64,000 nucleotides of DNA from Arthrobacter sunyaminii (GCF_018866305.1 NZ_CP076456.1:3100001-3164000), one strand, 5' to 3'. Shown: positions 36,847-45,844, counted from the stretch's first letter. Notes: a model not told the origin generated them from the sequence alone. Numbers and translations are program-made.

Positions 36847-36861
36847 GGGTTCCCCGAACCC
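36847..36861. promoter_or_regulatory. Palindrome in the cassette promoter region
   Basis: GGGTTC-CCC-GAACCC, a perfect 6-3-6 palindrome 45 nt upstream of the first cassette gene. On the minus strand TAGGTT (36844 to 36839) could be a -10 immediately after it, which would make this a good operator position. The rest of the 248-nt divergent spacer (36803-37050) also has a 12-bp GC palindrome at 36981-36992. Confidence 0.4.
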
Positions 36862-37050
36862 GGTCCACGGATGCATCACCCGGTGTGGATAACCTCCCCT
36901 TATCCTTCGGCTGCAAGCCAATCAGGAGTGTCCCGCGAGCTAATTGGGCTCAGGCGGCGGCAGTATTTCCTGTTCGCATTGCGGCGCGCCGCAGGCCTCT
37001 CCTACGTTGAGTGTTCGGCCAACTGGTCAGGCACACCGAGGAAGGTTTCC

Positions 37051-37350
37051 ATGGAGCCCAAGCTGCGCGTCGTCGCCCAATTCGACATAGATCTCCGGAA
37101 GGTGCGTTTGGTGGTCAGGGGCCGTGTCACCGAGCAGAACAGCAGGGTGCTGTATGTGCTGGCGCGGCGGGCCAACGCCACCTTGCCTGGCCTCAACGTA
37201 GTGCTTGACCTGCATCTGGCGACAATTACTCCTGCTGCTCTCAACGACCTTCGCCTCAGTTCCGAAACCGGTGCGCTGCCCCTGCTGACCGGGCATAAGC
37301 AGGAACTACTGGCTCCGCAGCAGCTGAGCATCCTGGCCCCTGCCGCCTGA
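37051..37350 (+). CDS. Small hypothetical protein, possibly STAS-like
   Basis: 99 residues from the ATG at 37051, which has GAGGAAGG 5 nt upstream. A longer in-frame extension back to 36871 lacks support. Strand-strand-helix pattern: KLRVVAQFDIDLRKVRLVVR, then VLYVLARRA (helix), LNVVLDLHLATITPAALNDL. This is reminiscent of a STAS (anti-anti-sigma) fold, but no phosphorylatable Ser motif is clear. It is divergent from the effector cassette and convergent with the lyase gene. Confidence 0.65.
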   Translation: MEPKLRVVAQFDIDLRKVRLVVRGRVTEQNSRVLYVLARRANATLPGLNVVLDLHLATITPAALNDLRLSSETGALPLLTGHKQELLAPQQLSILAPAA

Positions 37351-37368
37351 GACTCTGAGGTTCAGGCG
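37344..37368. terminator. Bidirectional terminator between convergent genes
   Basis: CGCCTGA (37344-37350) and TCAGGCG (37362-37368) form a 7-bp stem with an 11-nt loop. It overlaps the stop of the small + gene and ends next to the stop of the minus-strand lyase gene. Confidence 0.5.
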
Positions 37369-38532
37369 CTATAGGTCCGACGGCGCCGCCCGCACTGCAG
37401 CCAGCCGCGTCACGGCCTCCGTCAGTACCTCCGGGGAGCAGGCAAAGTTCAGCCGGACAAACCCCGTGCCCTGCCGACCAAATTTGAGGCCTGATTCCAG
37501 TGCAACACGTCCCTGTTCCAGGGCCACTGCCGCCGGATCCCCACCCCAGCCCACGCCCCTGAAATCCAGCCACGCGAGATAGCCGGCCAAGGGAGGACGG
37601 TAGACAATCTCGGGCAGATACGCAGACAGGAGCTCGGCCAGCAGTTCCCGGTTCTCCGCAAGGGAGTTCAGCACCGCCGTCAGCCACGGTCCGCCGTCGT
37701 CATAAGCTGCCACGGAGGCATGCAGGCCCAGGATGGAGGTCCGGGCCGAGACCTCCTCGGGCATCGAATCCAGCTGCAGCCGCGTGCGCTCGCTCGAGGC
37801 CACCATGACCGCACATTTGGTTCCGGCAATGTTCCACGCTTTGCTGGCTGCGCTGACGCAGATGCCATATTCCCGTGCCGCGTCGGAGACTGAGAGGTAA
37901 GGCGTAAAGGAACGCGGGTCATAGGCCAGCGGGGCATGGATTTCATCGCTGATGACCGCGACTCCGTATTTCGCTGACAAATCGGCGAGCGCCCCCAGGG
38001 TTTCGGCAGAGTGCACCAGCCCCAGCGGATTGTGCGGGTTGCACAGCAGCAGGGCATCAGCGCCCCTGGCGAACGCTCGTTCCAGTGCCGGAAGGTCCAG
38101 TTGCCATCCTGTGCCGGTGAGTAGAAGGGGAACCTCCACCACTGAAGCGTCGGCCTCCAGCGGCAGCTCAAAGAAGGGCGGATACACCGGCGGCGTGATC
38201 ACCACCGAACCGTCCACCGGGACGGTCTGGCGCAGGCACTCGACAATGGCCACGCTGACATCAGTGGTGGTCCGGACATCCCCGGGATCCACCTGCCAGT
38301 CCCAGGTCCGCCGCGCGTATCCGGCGAATGCATCGGCCACCGGTTCCGGTCCGGCGACATAGCCGGTATCCGAGGCCAGCACCCGGCCGATAATCGCCTG
38401 CTGCACCGGTTCAGCCAGCGGATAGTCCATCTCTGCCACAAACAGCGGCAGGACATCTGCCGGGTAGGTCTGCCACTTATAGCTGGTGCGTGTACGCAGT
38501 ACGGACAGCGGCTCGGCCTCGATCTTCCTCAT
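37369..38532 (-). CDS. PatB/MalY-type cystathionine beta-lyase
   Basis: PLP-dependent C-S lyase that cleaves cystathionine or cysteine conjugates; cytoplasmic. 387 residues from the ATG at 38532 (MRKIEAEPLS); the frame extends upstream over the divergent gene. Landmarks: LPLFVAEMDYPLAEPVQQAI near 28-47, LLLCNPHNPLGLVHS near 161-175, VISDEIHAPLAYD near 193-205, and the cofactor lysine K231 in SAASKAWNIAGTKCA. Divergent from the methyltransferase across 54 nt. Confidence 0.92.
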   Translation of the reverse strand: MRKIEAEPLSVLRTRTSYKWQTYPADVLPLFVAEMDYPLAEPVQQAIIGRVLASDTGYVAGPEPVADAFAGYARRTWDWQVDPGDVRTTTDVSVAIVECLRQTVPVDGSVVITPPVYPPFFELPLEADASVVEVPLLLTGTGWQLDLPALERAFARGADALLLCNPHNPLGLVHSAETLGALADLSAKYGVAVISDEIHAPLAYDPRSFTPYLSVSDAAREYGICVSAASKAWNIAGTKCAVMVASSERTRLQLDSMPEEVSARTSILGLHASVAAYDDGGPWLTAVLNSLAENRELLAELLSAYLPEIVYRPPLAGYLAWLDFRGVGWGGDPAAVALEQGRVALESGLKFGRQGTGFVRLNFACSPEVLTEAVTRLAAVRAAPSDL

Positions 38533-38573
38533 GCCGCCCAACCTACAGCTAACGTGCCCGGCCGCAGAAGAAC

Positions 38574-38579
38574 TAGGCT
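38574..38579 (+). promoter_or_regulatory. -10-like box for leaderless methyltransferase transcript
   Basis: TAGGCT (TANNNT) ends 7 nt before the ATG at 38587, the usual spacing for transcription from the start codon. No ribosome-binding site. Confidence 0.5.
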
Positions 38580-38586
38580 GGTAGTC

Positions 38587-39810
38587 ATGCCGGATACTTC
38601 GCTTGCCCATGTCCTGACGTCCGAAGGCTGGGAACTGCTGAACTCCCTTGGCCCGTATCTGGAGTCCGAATCCTTCAAGCTCAACACTGACCTGCGTAAG
38701 GCCGGGCACTCCCCCGACGTGGTTGCCGCCGTCCTGACCCAGGCCAAGCTGCGGATGAAAGCACGGACCAAGTTCGGGCCGTTCGCCGAGCACATGCTGT
38801 TCACCGCGCCCGGGCTGGAACAGGCCACCCGGCTAAACGTGGCCGCCCTGCATGCCCAGCGCTACGTCCAGGCCGGCCTGGACAAAGTTGCCGACCTGGG
38901 CTGCGGGATCGGCGCCGATTCCCTGGCCCTGGCCACCCTGGACCGGCAGGTCACCGCCGTCGAACTTGATGAGATCACTGCTGCCGCCGCCACCATCAAT
39001 CTCATGCCCTGGCCCAACGCAAAGGTGGTTCAGGGCGCTGCCGAGGAGTTCGATCTGGACGGGTTCGACGGCGTGTGGCTGGATCCGGCCCGCCGGACCA
39101 CGTCCACCTCCGGGACCACCCGCATCTTTGATCCGGAAGCTTTCTCCCCGCCGCTGTCCTTCGTGGAGTCCCTGGCCGACCGCGGCCTGCCGGTGGGCGT
39201 GAAGATGGGTCCGGGCATTCCGCACGATGGCCTGCCGGCAAACTGTGAAGTGCAGTGGGTCTCAGTGGACGGTGACGTTACCGAGGCGACCCTATGGTTC
39301 AACGCCCTGCGCCGCGACGGCGTCCGCCGCGCAGCGTTGGTGATTGGCCCGGAGGGTGCCGCCGAGCTCACCTCGCCGGTGGATTACGACGCCGGTGCCC
39401 AGGACGTGGGCATTGGTCCGGTGGATGCCTACCTGTACGAGCCCGACGGTGCGGTGATCCGCGCGGGCCTCGTCGCCGACGTCGCGCGTTCCCTGGGCGG
39501 GCACCTGCTGGATCCGCACATTGCCTACATTGGTGCACCCGAGCTGCTGCAGACTCCGTTTGCCCGCGCCTACAGGGTGCTCGAGGTCCGCCCGTACAAC
39601 GTCAAGGCCCTCAAGGCCTGGGTGAAGGCCAACGGAATCGGTGTGCTGGACATCAAGAAGCGCGGCATGTCCGTGACGCCAGAGGAACTGCGCAAGCAGC
39701 TGCTCACCGGTTCCGGCAAGGGGCCCAACAAAGCAACCCTGGTGCTGACGCGCCTGGGCGAGGACCGGGTGGCCATCGTGGTGGAACCGGTGGCGCTGCC
39801 CGCCGCGTAG
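38587..39810 (+). CDS. Class I SAM-dependent methyltransferase, THUMP-like domain protein
   Basis: 407 residues from the ATG at 38587. N-terminal helical part, then a Rossmann fold with VADLGCGIGADSLALATL at 101-118, VTAVELDEITAAAATINL near 122-139, and the DPAR catalytic-type loop GVWLDPARRTTSTSG near 164-178. The C-terminal part (about 290-405) ends VRPYNVKALKAWVKANGIGV and KKRGMSVTPEELRKQL, the THUMP-like extension annotated in this actinobacterial family. Probably a nucleic-acid methyltransferase; the target is unknown. Confidence 0.87.
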   Translation: MPDTSLAHVLTSEGWELLNSLGPYLESESFKLNTDLRKAGHSPDVVAAVLTQAKLRMKARTKFGPFAEHMLFTAPGLEQATRLNVAALHAQRYVQAGLDKVADLGCGIGADSLALATLDRQVTAVELDEITAAAATINLMPWPNAKVVQGAAEEFDLDGFDGVWLDPARRTTSTSGTTRIFDPEAFSPPLSFVESLADRGLPVGVKMGPGIPHDGLPANCEVQWVSVDGDVTEATLWFNALRRDGVRRAALVIGPEGAAELTSPVDYDAGAQDVGIGPVDAYLYEPDGAVIRAGLVADVARSLGGHLLDPHIAYIGAPELLQTPFARAYRVLEVRPYNVKALKAWVKANGIGVLDIKKRGMSVTPEELRKQLLTGSGKGPNKATLVLTRLGEDRVAIVVEPVALPAA

Positions 39811-39827
39811 GTTCCGCAGCCTACGCG
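39804..39827. terminator. Bidirectional terminator at convergent stops
   Basis: CGCGTAGG (39804-39811) and CCTACGCG (39820-39827): a perfect 8-bp stem with 8-nt loop. It contains the stop codons of both the methyltransferase (+) and the AroE-like gene (-). Confidence 0.65.
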
Positions 39828-40633
39828 CGGGAGAATTCGCTGGCCTCCCGCACCTGCTCCGGAGTGGGCCGCACCCCGGTGTACAGCACGAACTGTTCCT
39901 CTGCTTGGATGGCAATGACTTCCGCACCTGTAATTACGGGCTTTCCTGCGGCTCGGGCTGCAGTGATGAGCGGCGTTTCGGCCGGGAGTGCGACGACGTC
40001 GAACACTGTGCGTGCCGCAGCGATGGCCGGGTCAGTGAATGCCTGAACGGTTTCATGCTCGCCGGTCATTCCCAGCGGCGTGACGTTGAGGAGCAGGTCT
40101 GCGGTGTTTTCACCCTGAACGGGCTGCCAGTTGAAGTCGTAAAGATCGGCGAGTGCCCGCCCGGCAGCCTCGTTGCGGGCCACGATTGTCACGTCCGTGA
40201 AACCGGCATCCCGCAGCGCTGCGGCAACGGCTTTGGCCATGCCTCCCGATCCCCGGAGCAACACAGACCAGGACGCCGGCACGTGGTGGTCCCGCAGAAG
40301 CCGGGAGATGGCCAGGTAGTCGGTGTTGTAGGCGGTGAGGACGCCGTCGTCGTTCACTATCGTATTCACTGAATGGATGGCTTCGGCGGACGGATCCAAG
40401 CGGTCCACGAGTGCTATGACGTCCTCCTTGTACGGCATGGACACCGCACACCCCCGGATCGGCAGGCCGCGCACGCCCATGATGGCCTGGGCCAGGTCCG
40501 CAGGGGCAAACGCCTTGTAGACATAGTTCAGGTCGAGCAGGTCATACAGGTAATTGTGGAAGCGCGTACCAATGTTTGACGGCCGGGCAGCGAGGGAGAT
40601 GCACAGGGTCATGTCTTTGTTCAGGATGGGCAT
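39821..40633 (-). CDS. Shikimate dehydrogenase-like protein (SdhL/HI0607 type)
   Basis: NADP-dependent shikimate/quinate dehydrogenase superfamily. 270 residues, ATG at 40633. Catalytic lysine K69 in AVSMPYKEDV and Asp105 in YNTDYLA are kept. The NADP loop is LLRGSGGMAKAVAAAL near 125-140, followed by VTIVARNEAAGRAL. The N-terminus reads CISLAARPSNIGTRFHN, not the classical HSLSP shikimate-binding segment, so it belongs to the SdhL-like subgroup and may not be the main AroE. GGGAGG touches the ATG and CATAAT ends 6 nt before it; a leaderless start is possible. Confidence 0.85.
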   Translation of the reverse strand: MPILNKDMTLCISLAARPSNIGTRFHNYLYDLLDLNYVYKAFAPADLAQAIMGVRGLPIRGCAVSMPYKEDVIALVDRLDPSAEAIHSVNTIVNDDGVLTAYNTDYLAISRLLRDHHVPASWSVLLRGSGGMAKAVAAALRDAGFTDVTIVARNEAAGRALADLYDFNWQPVQGENTADLLLNVTPLGMTGEHETVQAFTDPAIAAARTVFDVVALPAETPLITAARAAGKPVITGAEVIAIQAEEQFVLYTGVRPTPEQVREASEFSRA

Positions 40634-40795
40634 CCTCCCATTATGTCGGGGTATCCCGGCGGTGCGGCAGGTCCGGGATTAGGAGTGAGTGAACGGAATA
40701 CCCCTCTCCCGCGGCTAGGATTGGATCCGGGTTCTCTACCGCAACGCTGCGGAAACCGAGTTCCTCCAACAGCTACATATACAGCAGGAGACAGT

Positions 40796-41944
40796 TTGGA
40801 AATCGGTTTCGCCCAGTCGGCACAATCAACCCTTGGCGTTGAATGGGAGCTGGCACTTGTCGACCGGAACACCGGGGAACTGGTGTCCGTTGCCGACGAG
40901 GTTCTGCGCGGCGTCAGCGCCGCGCATCCCGGGATCAGTGAAGGTGACGAGCACCCGCACATCAAGCAGGAACTGCTCGAAAACACCGTAGAGCTGGTGA
41001 CCGGTGTGTGCAACACCGTTGCTGACGCCAAAGCTGACCTGACCCGTTCCCTCGAGGCACTGCGCCGGGTGACCGATCCCATGGGCGTGGAGCTGTTCTG
41101 CTCCGGTTCCCATCCGTTCAGTGCCCCGCGCTCGCAGCCGGTCACCGACAAGGAACGCTACGCGAAACTGATTGACCGCACGCAGTGGTGGGGCCAGCAG
41201 ATGCTCATCTACGGGGTTCATGTCCACGTGGGTCTGGACAGCCGGGACAAGGTGCTTCCGGTGCTTGACGGCCTGGTCAACTACTTCCCGCACTTCCAGG
41301 CGCTGTCCGCTTCCTCGCCTTACTGGTCCGGCGAGGACACCGGTTACGCCTCCCAGCGTGCCCTGATGTTCCAGCAGCTGCCCACAGCCGGCCTTCCCTT
41401 CCAATTCGGCTCCTGGGCCGAGTATGAGTCCTACGTTCAGGACATGTTCACCACCGGAGTGATCGACTCGATCAGCGAGATCCGTTGGGACATCCGACCT
41501 GTGCCGGGCCTGGGCACCATTGAAATGCGGGTCTGCGACGGAATGGCCACCCTGCAGGATGTTGGCGCCGTGGCAGCCCTGACCCAGTGTTTGGTGGACG
41601 AGTTCTCCACCATCCTGGACAACGGCGGCAGCATCCCGACCATGCCTCCGTGGCACGTTCAGGAAAACAAATGGCGTGCGGCCCGGTATGGCCTCGACGC
41701 CATCATCATCCTTGATGCTGCCGGCAACGAGAAGCTGGTGACGGACCATTTGCTGGAGGATGTCCTCCCCCGCCTGGCTCCTGTTGCGGAGAAGCTTGGC
41801 TGTTCTGCCGAGCTGGCGGACGTGGCATCGATCATTGAACGCGGTGCCGGCTACCAGCGGCAGCGCCGCATTGCTGCAGAGAACGACGGCGATTTGCGCG
41901 CGGTGGTGCAAGACGGAATCCGACAGCTGCGCGGCGAAGCCTGA
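40796..41944 (+). CDS. Carboxylate-amine ligase, YbdK/GCS2 family
   Basis: 382 residues from a TTG start at 40796, which has CAGGAG 6 nt upstream; the frame is open from further upstream but without support. Family core: STLGVEWELALVDRNTGELV near 10-30, ELLENTVELVTGVCNTVADA near 61-80, and VHVHVGLDSRDKVLPVL near 142-158. ATP-dependent ligase related to glutamate-cysteine ligase 2; characterised relatives show weak glutamate-cysteine ligase activity. Actinobacteria of this group use mycothiol, so a glutathione role should not be assumed. Confidence 0.88.
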   Translation: MEIGFAQSAQSTLGVEWELALVDRNTGELVSVADEVLRGVSAAHPGISEGDEHPHIKQELLENTVELVTGVCNTVADAKADLTRSLEALRRVTDPMGVELFCSGSHPFSAPRSQPVTDKERYAKLIDRTQWWGQQMLIYGVHVHVGLDSRDKVLPVLDGLVNYFPHFQALSASSPYWSGEDTGYASQRALMFQQLPTAGLPFQFGSWAEYESYVQDMFTTGVIDSISEIRWDIRPVPGLGTIEMRVCDGMATLQDVGAVAALTQCLVDEFSTILDNGGSIPTMPPWHVQENKWRAARYGLDAIIILDAAGNEKLVTDHLLEDVLPRLAPVAEKLGCSAELADVASIIERGAGYQRQRRIAAENDGDLRAVVQDGIRQLRGEA

Positions 41945-42151
41945 CCTCAGGCAGAACCATGGACGCTCACCCGGGCATGCCACCAGTAAAGTAAAGCCCG
42001 GCGTGGCCAGATTCGAGTAATTTACCCGTAATCATCCTCGGTGTCGGGTGTGAGATAACCCACTAAAATAGAACACACGTACGAGGAACTGTCGGGCCGC
42101 GAACCACAGGAGACCGTCCGGATCAGCAGGAACCCTGATCCGGACCCTTCC

Positions 42152-43525
42152 GTGCCGGGCCCGGATCCCGAGAGCTCTGTGCCGGCGGCACCGGCAGCCT
42201 TGGCAGCATTGATTGACCAGATCCGGGCACTGGAAGAACTCAAGGCAGCCGCGTCAGCCGCCCAAGCCCGGGCAACAGCCTTGTTCGACGCCATCACCCG
42301 CCAAACCCAGGCCGCAGCCGGCGCCCGGGCCGAAGACCTCGGCAAGGGAGTCGGCGCGCAGATCGGATTCGCCCGCCGGGAATCCCCGCACCGCGGAAAC
42401 CGGCTGCTCGGTCTGGCCCGGATCCTGACCCGGGAAATGCCCCACACCCTGCACGCCCTCACCACCGGGGTCATCAGCGAATGGCGGGCCACCCTCCTGG
42501 TCCGTGAAACCGCGTGCCTAACCCGGGAGGACCGGCAGCGCGTGGACGAACTCGTCGCCGGCAACCTCTCCGCCCTGGAACAGCTCGGCGACCGGCAGCT
42601 CATCGCCCGGATCAAAACCCTCGCCTACTCCCTGGACCCGCACTCCGTGGTGAACCGGACCGCCAAAGCCACCGCGGAACGGTTCGTGTCCTGCCGTCCG
42701 GCACCGGACACCATGACCTACGTGACCGCCCTGCTGCCCGTGGCCCAGGGAGTGGGCGTTTACGCGGCGCTGACCCGGGAAGCGGACCGGCAGCGCGCTG
42801 CCGGAGATCCCCGGACCAAGGGCCAGATCATGGCCGACACCTTCGTGGAACGCACCACCGGACAAGCCCGGGCCGAAGACGTGCGGATCGAGGTGCAGCT
42901 GATCATGACGGACCGGGCCCTGCTCGCCGGATCCGCGGAACCGGCCGTGCTGCCCGGTCACGGCATGATCCCGGCACAGACTGGCCGGAACCTCGTCCGG
43001 GGCGGATCGGACACCCAATGCACGCCTGGCCCGGACATCCAACCCGACAAGACCGTTCGCACCTGGCTGCGGCGGCTTTACAGGGAACCGTCCACCGGGC
43101 AGCTCGTGGGAATGGATTCCCGGGCACGGCTGGTACCGTCCGGGCTGGCACGGTTCATTGCGGTCCGCGATCAGGTCTGCCGGATGCCGTGGTGCGGAGC
43201 GCCGATCCGGAACTTCGACCACATCCGCCCCTTCCACGAAGCCGGACCCACCACAGCGGACAACCTGCAGGGACTGTGCGAGGCCTGTAACCAGGCCAAA
43301 GAAGCACCCGGCTGGAAGGCCACAGTTGTCACCGAGCCCCCGATCCAACCGCATACGGTCGAAACGCGCACACCCACCGGCCACGTCTACCGATCTACCG
43401 CGCCGCCCCCGCCTGGAACCGTACGCTGGCCCGGACGTTCCGTGTCCGAGCCCCTGTCCCTGCCCATATCCCTGGTAAGCAAACCTGTCCGACTAAGAAA
43501 ACCTGTCCGGTTGGGATTCTGCTAA
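42152..43525 (+). CDS. DUF222 domain HNH endonuclease-like protein
   Basis: 457 residues from GTG at 42152; the start is uncertain because the frame is open from 42059 without a good ATG. The N-terminal DUF222 part (about 10-300) is Ala/Arg-rich and helical. The HNH domain lies near 345-390: CRMPWCGAPIRNFDHIRPFH, then DNLQGLCEACNQAKE, with both Cys pairs and the D-H catalytic dyad. Such genes are multi-copy in Arthrobacter. The last 20 or so residues (SKPVRLRKPVRLGFC) are encoded by an 18-bp direct repeat, so the original C-terminus was probably replaced. Confidence 0.85.
   Translation: MPGPDPESSVPAAPAALAALIDQIRALEELKAAASAAQARATALFDAITRQTQAAAGARAEDLGKGVGAQIGFARRESPHRGNRLLGLARILTREMPHTLHALTTGVISEWRATLLVRETACLTREDRQRVDELVAGNLSALEQLGDRQLIARIKTLAYSLDPHSVVNRTAKATAERFVSCRPAPDTMTYVTALLPVAQGVGVYAALTREADRQRAAGDPRTKGQIMADTFVERTTGQARAEDVRIEVQLIMTDRALLAGSAEPAVLPGHGMIPAQTGRNLVRGGSDTQCTPGPDIQPDKTVRTWLRRLYREPSTGQLVGMDSRARLVPSGLARFIAVRDQVCRMPWCGAPIRNFDHIRPFHEAGPTTADNLQGLCEACNQAKEAPGWKATVVTEPPIQPHTVETRTPTGHVYRSTAPPPPGTVRWPGRSVSEPLSLPISLVSKPVRLRKPVRLGFC
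43477..43512. repeat. Two adjacent 18-bp direct repeats at the DUF222 3' end
   Basis: AAGCAAACCTGTCCGACT (43477-43494) and AAGAAAACCTGTCCGGTT (43495-43512), 15 of 18 identical. They fall in the DUF222 reading frame. The A-run/CTGTCCG pattern looks like transposase-binding repeats at the end of a mobile element, but no transposase is present. Confidence 0.75.
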
Positions 43526-43589
43526 CCTCGGCTGTCATTGGTTGGCGTGGGCTAACAAGCTGGCTACGGAAGCCGGTTAGGCGAGCTGA

Positions 43590-44657
43590 TTAGAGATGGA
43601 CGCTCGTGACCGGCATGGATGGATCCGGCGCGAAAGTGATACCCGAGGGCTCGGCCCCCGCCATCACCACTTGCGCCCCCAGGGCAGCAACCATTGCACC
43701 GTTGTCCGTGCACAGGGAAATGGGCGGCACGCGCAGGGAAATGCCCTTGGCCTCGCAGCGCTGCCTCGTCAGCTCGCGGAGCCGGGAGTTGGCCGCCACT
43801 CCCCCGCCCAGCAGGAGATTTGTGATGCCGTGTTCCGTGCAGGCAAGGACCGCCTTGGCGGTGATGACATCCACCACGGCTTCCTGGAAGGAAGCAGCAA
43901 TGTCGGCCACGGGAAGTTCTTCACCCGCAGCTTCATATGCTTCAACGCAGCGGGCAACTGCAGTCTTCAGTCCCGAGAAGGACCAGTCATAGCGGTGCGG
44001 GCCGGGCTCTTCTGCAGAACCCATGTACTTGGGCTGAGTCAGTCCGCGGGGAAAACGGATGGCCTTGGGATTTCCCTGCCGGGCCAGCTTGTCGATGGCC
44101 GGTCCGCCCGGATAACCGAGCCCAAGGATGCGGGCAACCTTGTCATAGGCTTCGCCGGCAGCGTCATCGATGGTGGAACCGAGCAGCTGCACATCACCGG
44201 TCAGCGACTTCACGCGCAGGATCTCCGTGTGGCCCCCGGATACCAGCAGGGCGCCGAGATTGTCCGGCAGGGTTCCGCCGTCGAGCACGCCCACGCCCAC
44301 ATGGGCCACCAGGTGATTTATCGCGTACAGCGGCTTACCTGTGGCAACGGCGAGCGCCTTGGCAGCGCAGACACCCACCATCAGTGCTCCGGCCAGTCCC
44401 GGCCCGGAGGTCACGGCGATCGCATCCACTTCGGCCAGGGTTACTCCGGCCTCGTCCAGGGCCTGCTGCAGCGTGGGCACGAAGGCGTCCAGATGTGCAC
44501 GGGAGGCGATCTCCGGAATCACGCCGCCAAAACGGACGTGCTCATCCATCGACGAGGAAACGGTGTTGGTCAGCAGCTGGTCGCCGCGGACAATCCCGAC
44601 TCCGGTTTCGTCACAGGATGATTCGATGCCAAGCACCAGGGGGTCGGTGCGGTTCAT
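43590..44657 (-). CDS. tsaD: tRNA t6A threonylcarbamoyltransferase TsaD
   Basis: Transfers the threonylcarbamoyl group to A37 of ANN-decoding tRNAs, with TsaB and TsaE. 355 residues from the ATG at 44657, which overlaps the rimI stop (ATGA) and has AAGGA upstream. [17 protein letters not shown] near 9-25. Metal-ligand histidines H115 and H119 in [32 protein letters not shown] near 165-185 and [14 protein letters not shown] near 275 are family blocks. Last gene of the alr-tsaE-tsaB-rimI-tsaD run. Confidence 0.97.
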   Translation of the reverse strand: MNRTDPLVLGIESSCDETGVGIVRGDQLLTNTVSSSMDEHVRFGGVIPEIASRAHLDAFVPTLQQALDEAGVTLAEVDAIAVTSGPGLAGALMVGVCAAKALAVATGKPLYAINHLVAHVGVGVLDGGTLPDNLGALLVSGGHTEILRVKSLTGDVQLLGSTIDDAAGEAYDKVARILGLGYPGGPAIDKLARQGNPKAIRFPRGLTQPKYMGSAEEPGPHRYDWSFSGLKTAVARCVEAYEAAGEELPVADIAASFQEAVVDVITAKAVLACTEHGITNLLLGGGVAANSRLRELTRQRCEAKGISLRVPPISLCTDNGAMVAALGAQVVMAGAEPSGITFAPDPSMPVTSVHL

Positions 44658-45166
44658 TTCGGGTCCTTCGTTGTTGCGTGCGGGGACCCGTTCCACGTGG
44701 AAAGGTCCAGCCGCATGATGAGTGCGTCGGCGCCGTCACGGTAGTAGCGCGGACGGATGTGGATTTGCTCGAATCCGAACCAGCGGTAGAGCCGCTGGGC
44801 CCGGGGGTTGTCCGCCCGCACTTCCAGCAGCACGTCGTCAGCTCCGCGGGCTTTGGCCTCTTCGATGAGCGTGGTCAGGAGTGCAGAGCCGATGCCGGCG
44901 CCTTCAGCCTCGGGCGCGACGGCGATGGTCTGCACATCGGCTATGGGCAGCACGCACATGAGTCCGGCGTACCCAATCACCGTGCCGCGGCTGTCCACGG
45001 CGACGTAATAGGAACGGGTATCTGCTTGGTTCAGCTCGTCGTAGAACATTTGCAGCGGCCACGCATCCACCGGGAACAGGGCCCGCTCGAGTGCGTCCAC
45101 GGCGGCGATATCGTCAACGGTCATGGTCCGGATCTTCGCGGGCACGGCAGCGGTATGGCCGGTCAC
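44654..45166 (-). CDS. rimI: Ribosomal-protein alanine N-acetyltransferase RimI
   Basis: 170 residues. GNAT fold with [20 protein letters not shown] (coenzyme A loop) near 78-97, then [20 protein letters not shown] near 113-132, and [20 protein letters not shown] near 133-152, the RimI signature with YY. Overlaps tsaB and tsaD by 4 nt each, as in many bacteria where rimI is in the t6A operon. Acetylates the N-terminus of ribosomal protein S18 in E. coli; the target here is inferred. Confidence 0.93.
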   Translation of the reverse strand: MTGHTAAVPAKIRTMTVDDIAAVDALERALFPVDAWPLQMFYDELNQADTRSYYVAVDSRGTVIGYAGLMCVLPIADVQTIAVAPEAEGAGIGSALLTTLIEEAKARGADDVLLEVRADNPRAQRLYRWFGFEQIHIRPRYYRDGADALIMRLDLSTWNGSPHATTKDPK

Positions 45167-45831
45167 AGCGCGCGCTTCCGCGGGCCTGGCACCTTGGCAT
45201 CGGATTCGCGCAGGTACAGCGGAGTGCTGTCCAGCAGTGGAAGGCCGCGGACCAGCCGCACGACGGCGGTGCGGCCGAGGGCTTCCGCGGTGGGCTGGGT
45301 GCCGGCAAAGTCAGCGACACCGCGCAGGACCTCAGGGTACAACCCGGCCCCGGCACCGTAGGCCGGCAGGTCCGGCACCTCTGCTGGATCGCTCACGAAC
45401 GGCCCGGCCAGGAGTTCGGGTGTCCCTCCGGTGCTGCGGTAATGCGCCCAGTAGACTTCCTTGCGCCGGGCATCGGTGGCCACGACAAATTCGTCAATGC
45501 CCAGCCGCCAGGCGTCCAGGGCTGCGTCAGCCGCAATCGCGTCCAGGCTCATCACTCCATGCACGGGTTTCTGCCACGCGAAGCCGAGGGTACGCGCTGT
45601 GGCAATGCCGGAGCGGAGCCCCGTAAACGGTCCGGGACCAACTCCCACCACTACGGCGTCGATGTCAGCGGCGGTGACGCCCGCTGTTTCCATCAGGTTC
45701 CGGATACCCGGTGCCAGCACTTCGGCGTGGGAACGGGTGTCCTGCGTGGCGAACGCGGCCAGGGTCTCCCCTTCCCCGGTCAGCAGTGCCGCACTGGCAA
45801 TAGCGGAGGTGTCAATAGAGAGAATAAGCAC
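45163..45831 (-). CDS. tsaB: tRNA t6A biosynthesis protein TsaB
   Basis: 222 residues from GTG at 45831. The in-frame upstream extension to 45924 overlaps tsaE and does not fit the family, which starts with LILSIDTSA. GVGPGPFTGLRSGIATARTL near 69-88 is the TsaB hallmark. Scaffold that pairs with TsaD. A TANNNT box 7 nt before the GTG suggests a separate leaderless transcript inside the operon. Ends with ATGA overlap into rimI. Confidence 0.94.
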   Translation of the reverse strand: MLILSIDTSAIASAALLTGEGETLAAFATQDTRSHAEVLAPGIRNLMETAGVTAADIDAVVVGVGPGPFTGLRSGIATARTLGFAWQKPVHGVMSLDAIAADAALDAWRLGIDEFVVATDARRKEVYWAHYRSTGGTPELLAGPFVSDPAEVPDLPAYGAGAGLYPEVLRGVADFAGTQPTAEALGRTAVVRLVRGLPLLDSTPLYLRESDAKVPGPRKRAL

Positions 45832-45838
45832 GGTGCCT

Positions 45839-45844
45839 ATTTTA
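45839..45844 (-). promoter_or_regulatory. Internal -10-like box for tsaB
   Basis: TAAAAT on the minus strand ends 7 nt before the tsaB GTG, within the 68-nt gap after tsaE. Suggests an internal promoter for tsaB-rimI-tsaD. Confidence 0.5.

Noticed and set aside
42152..43525. Transposase or homing endonuclease
   Set aside because: DUF222 plus HNH is a common chromosomal Micrococcales family; no intron, intein or inverted repeats flank it.
43513..43589. tRNA-like or small RNA stem-loops between DUF222 gene and tsaD
   Set aside because: Stems can be drawn, but there is no T-loop, anticodon or CCA pattern, and the gap is too short.
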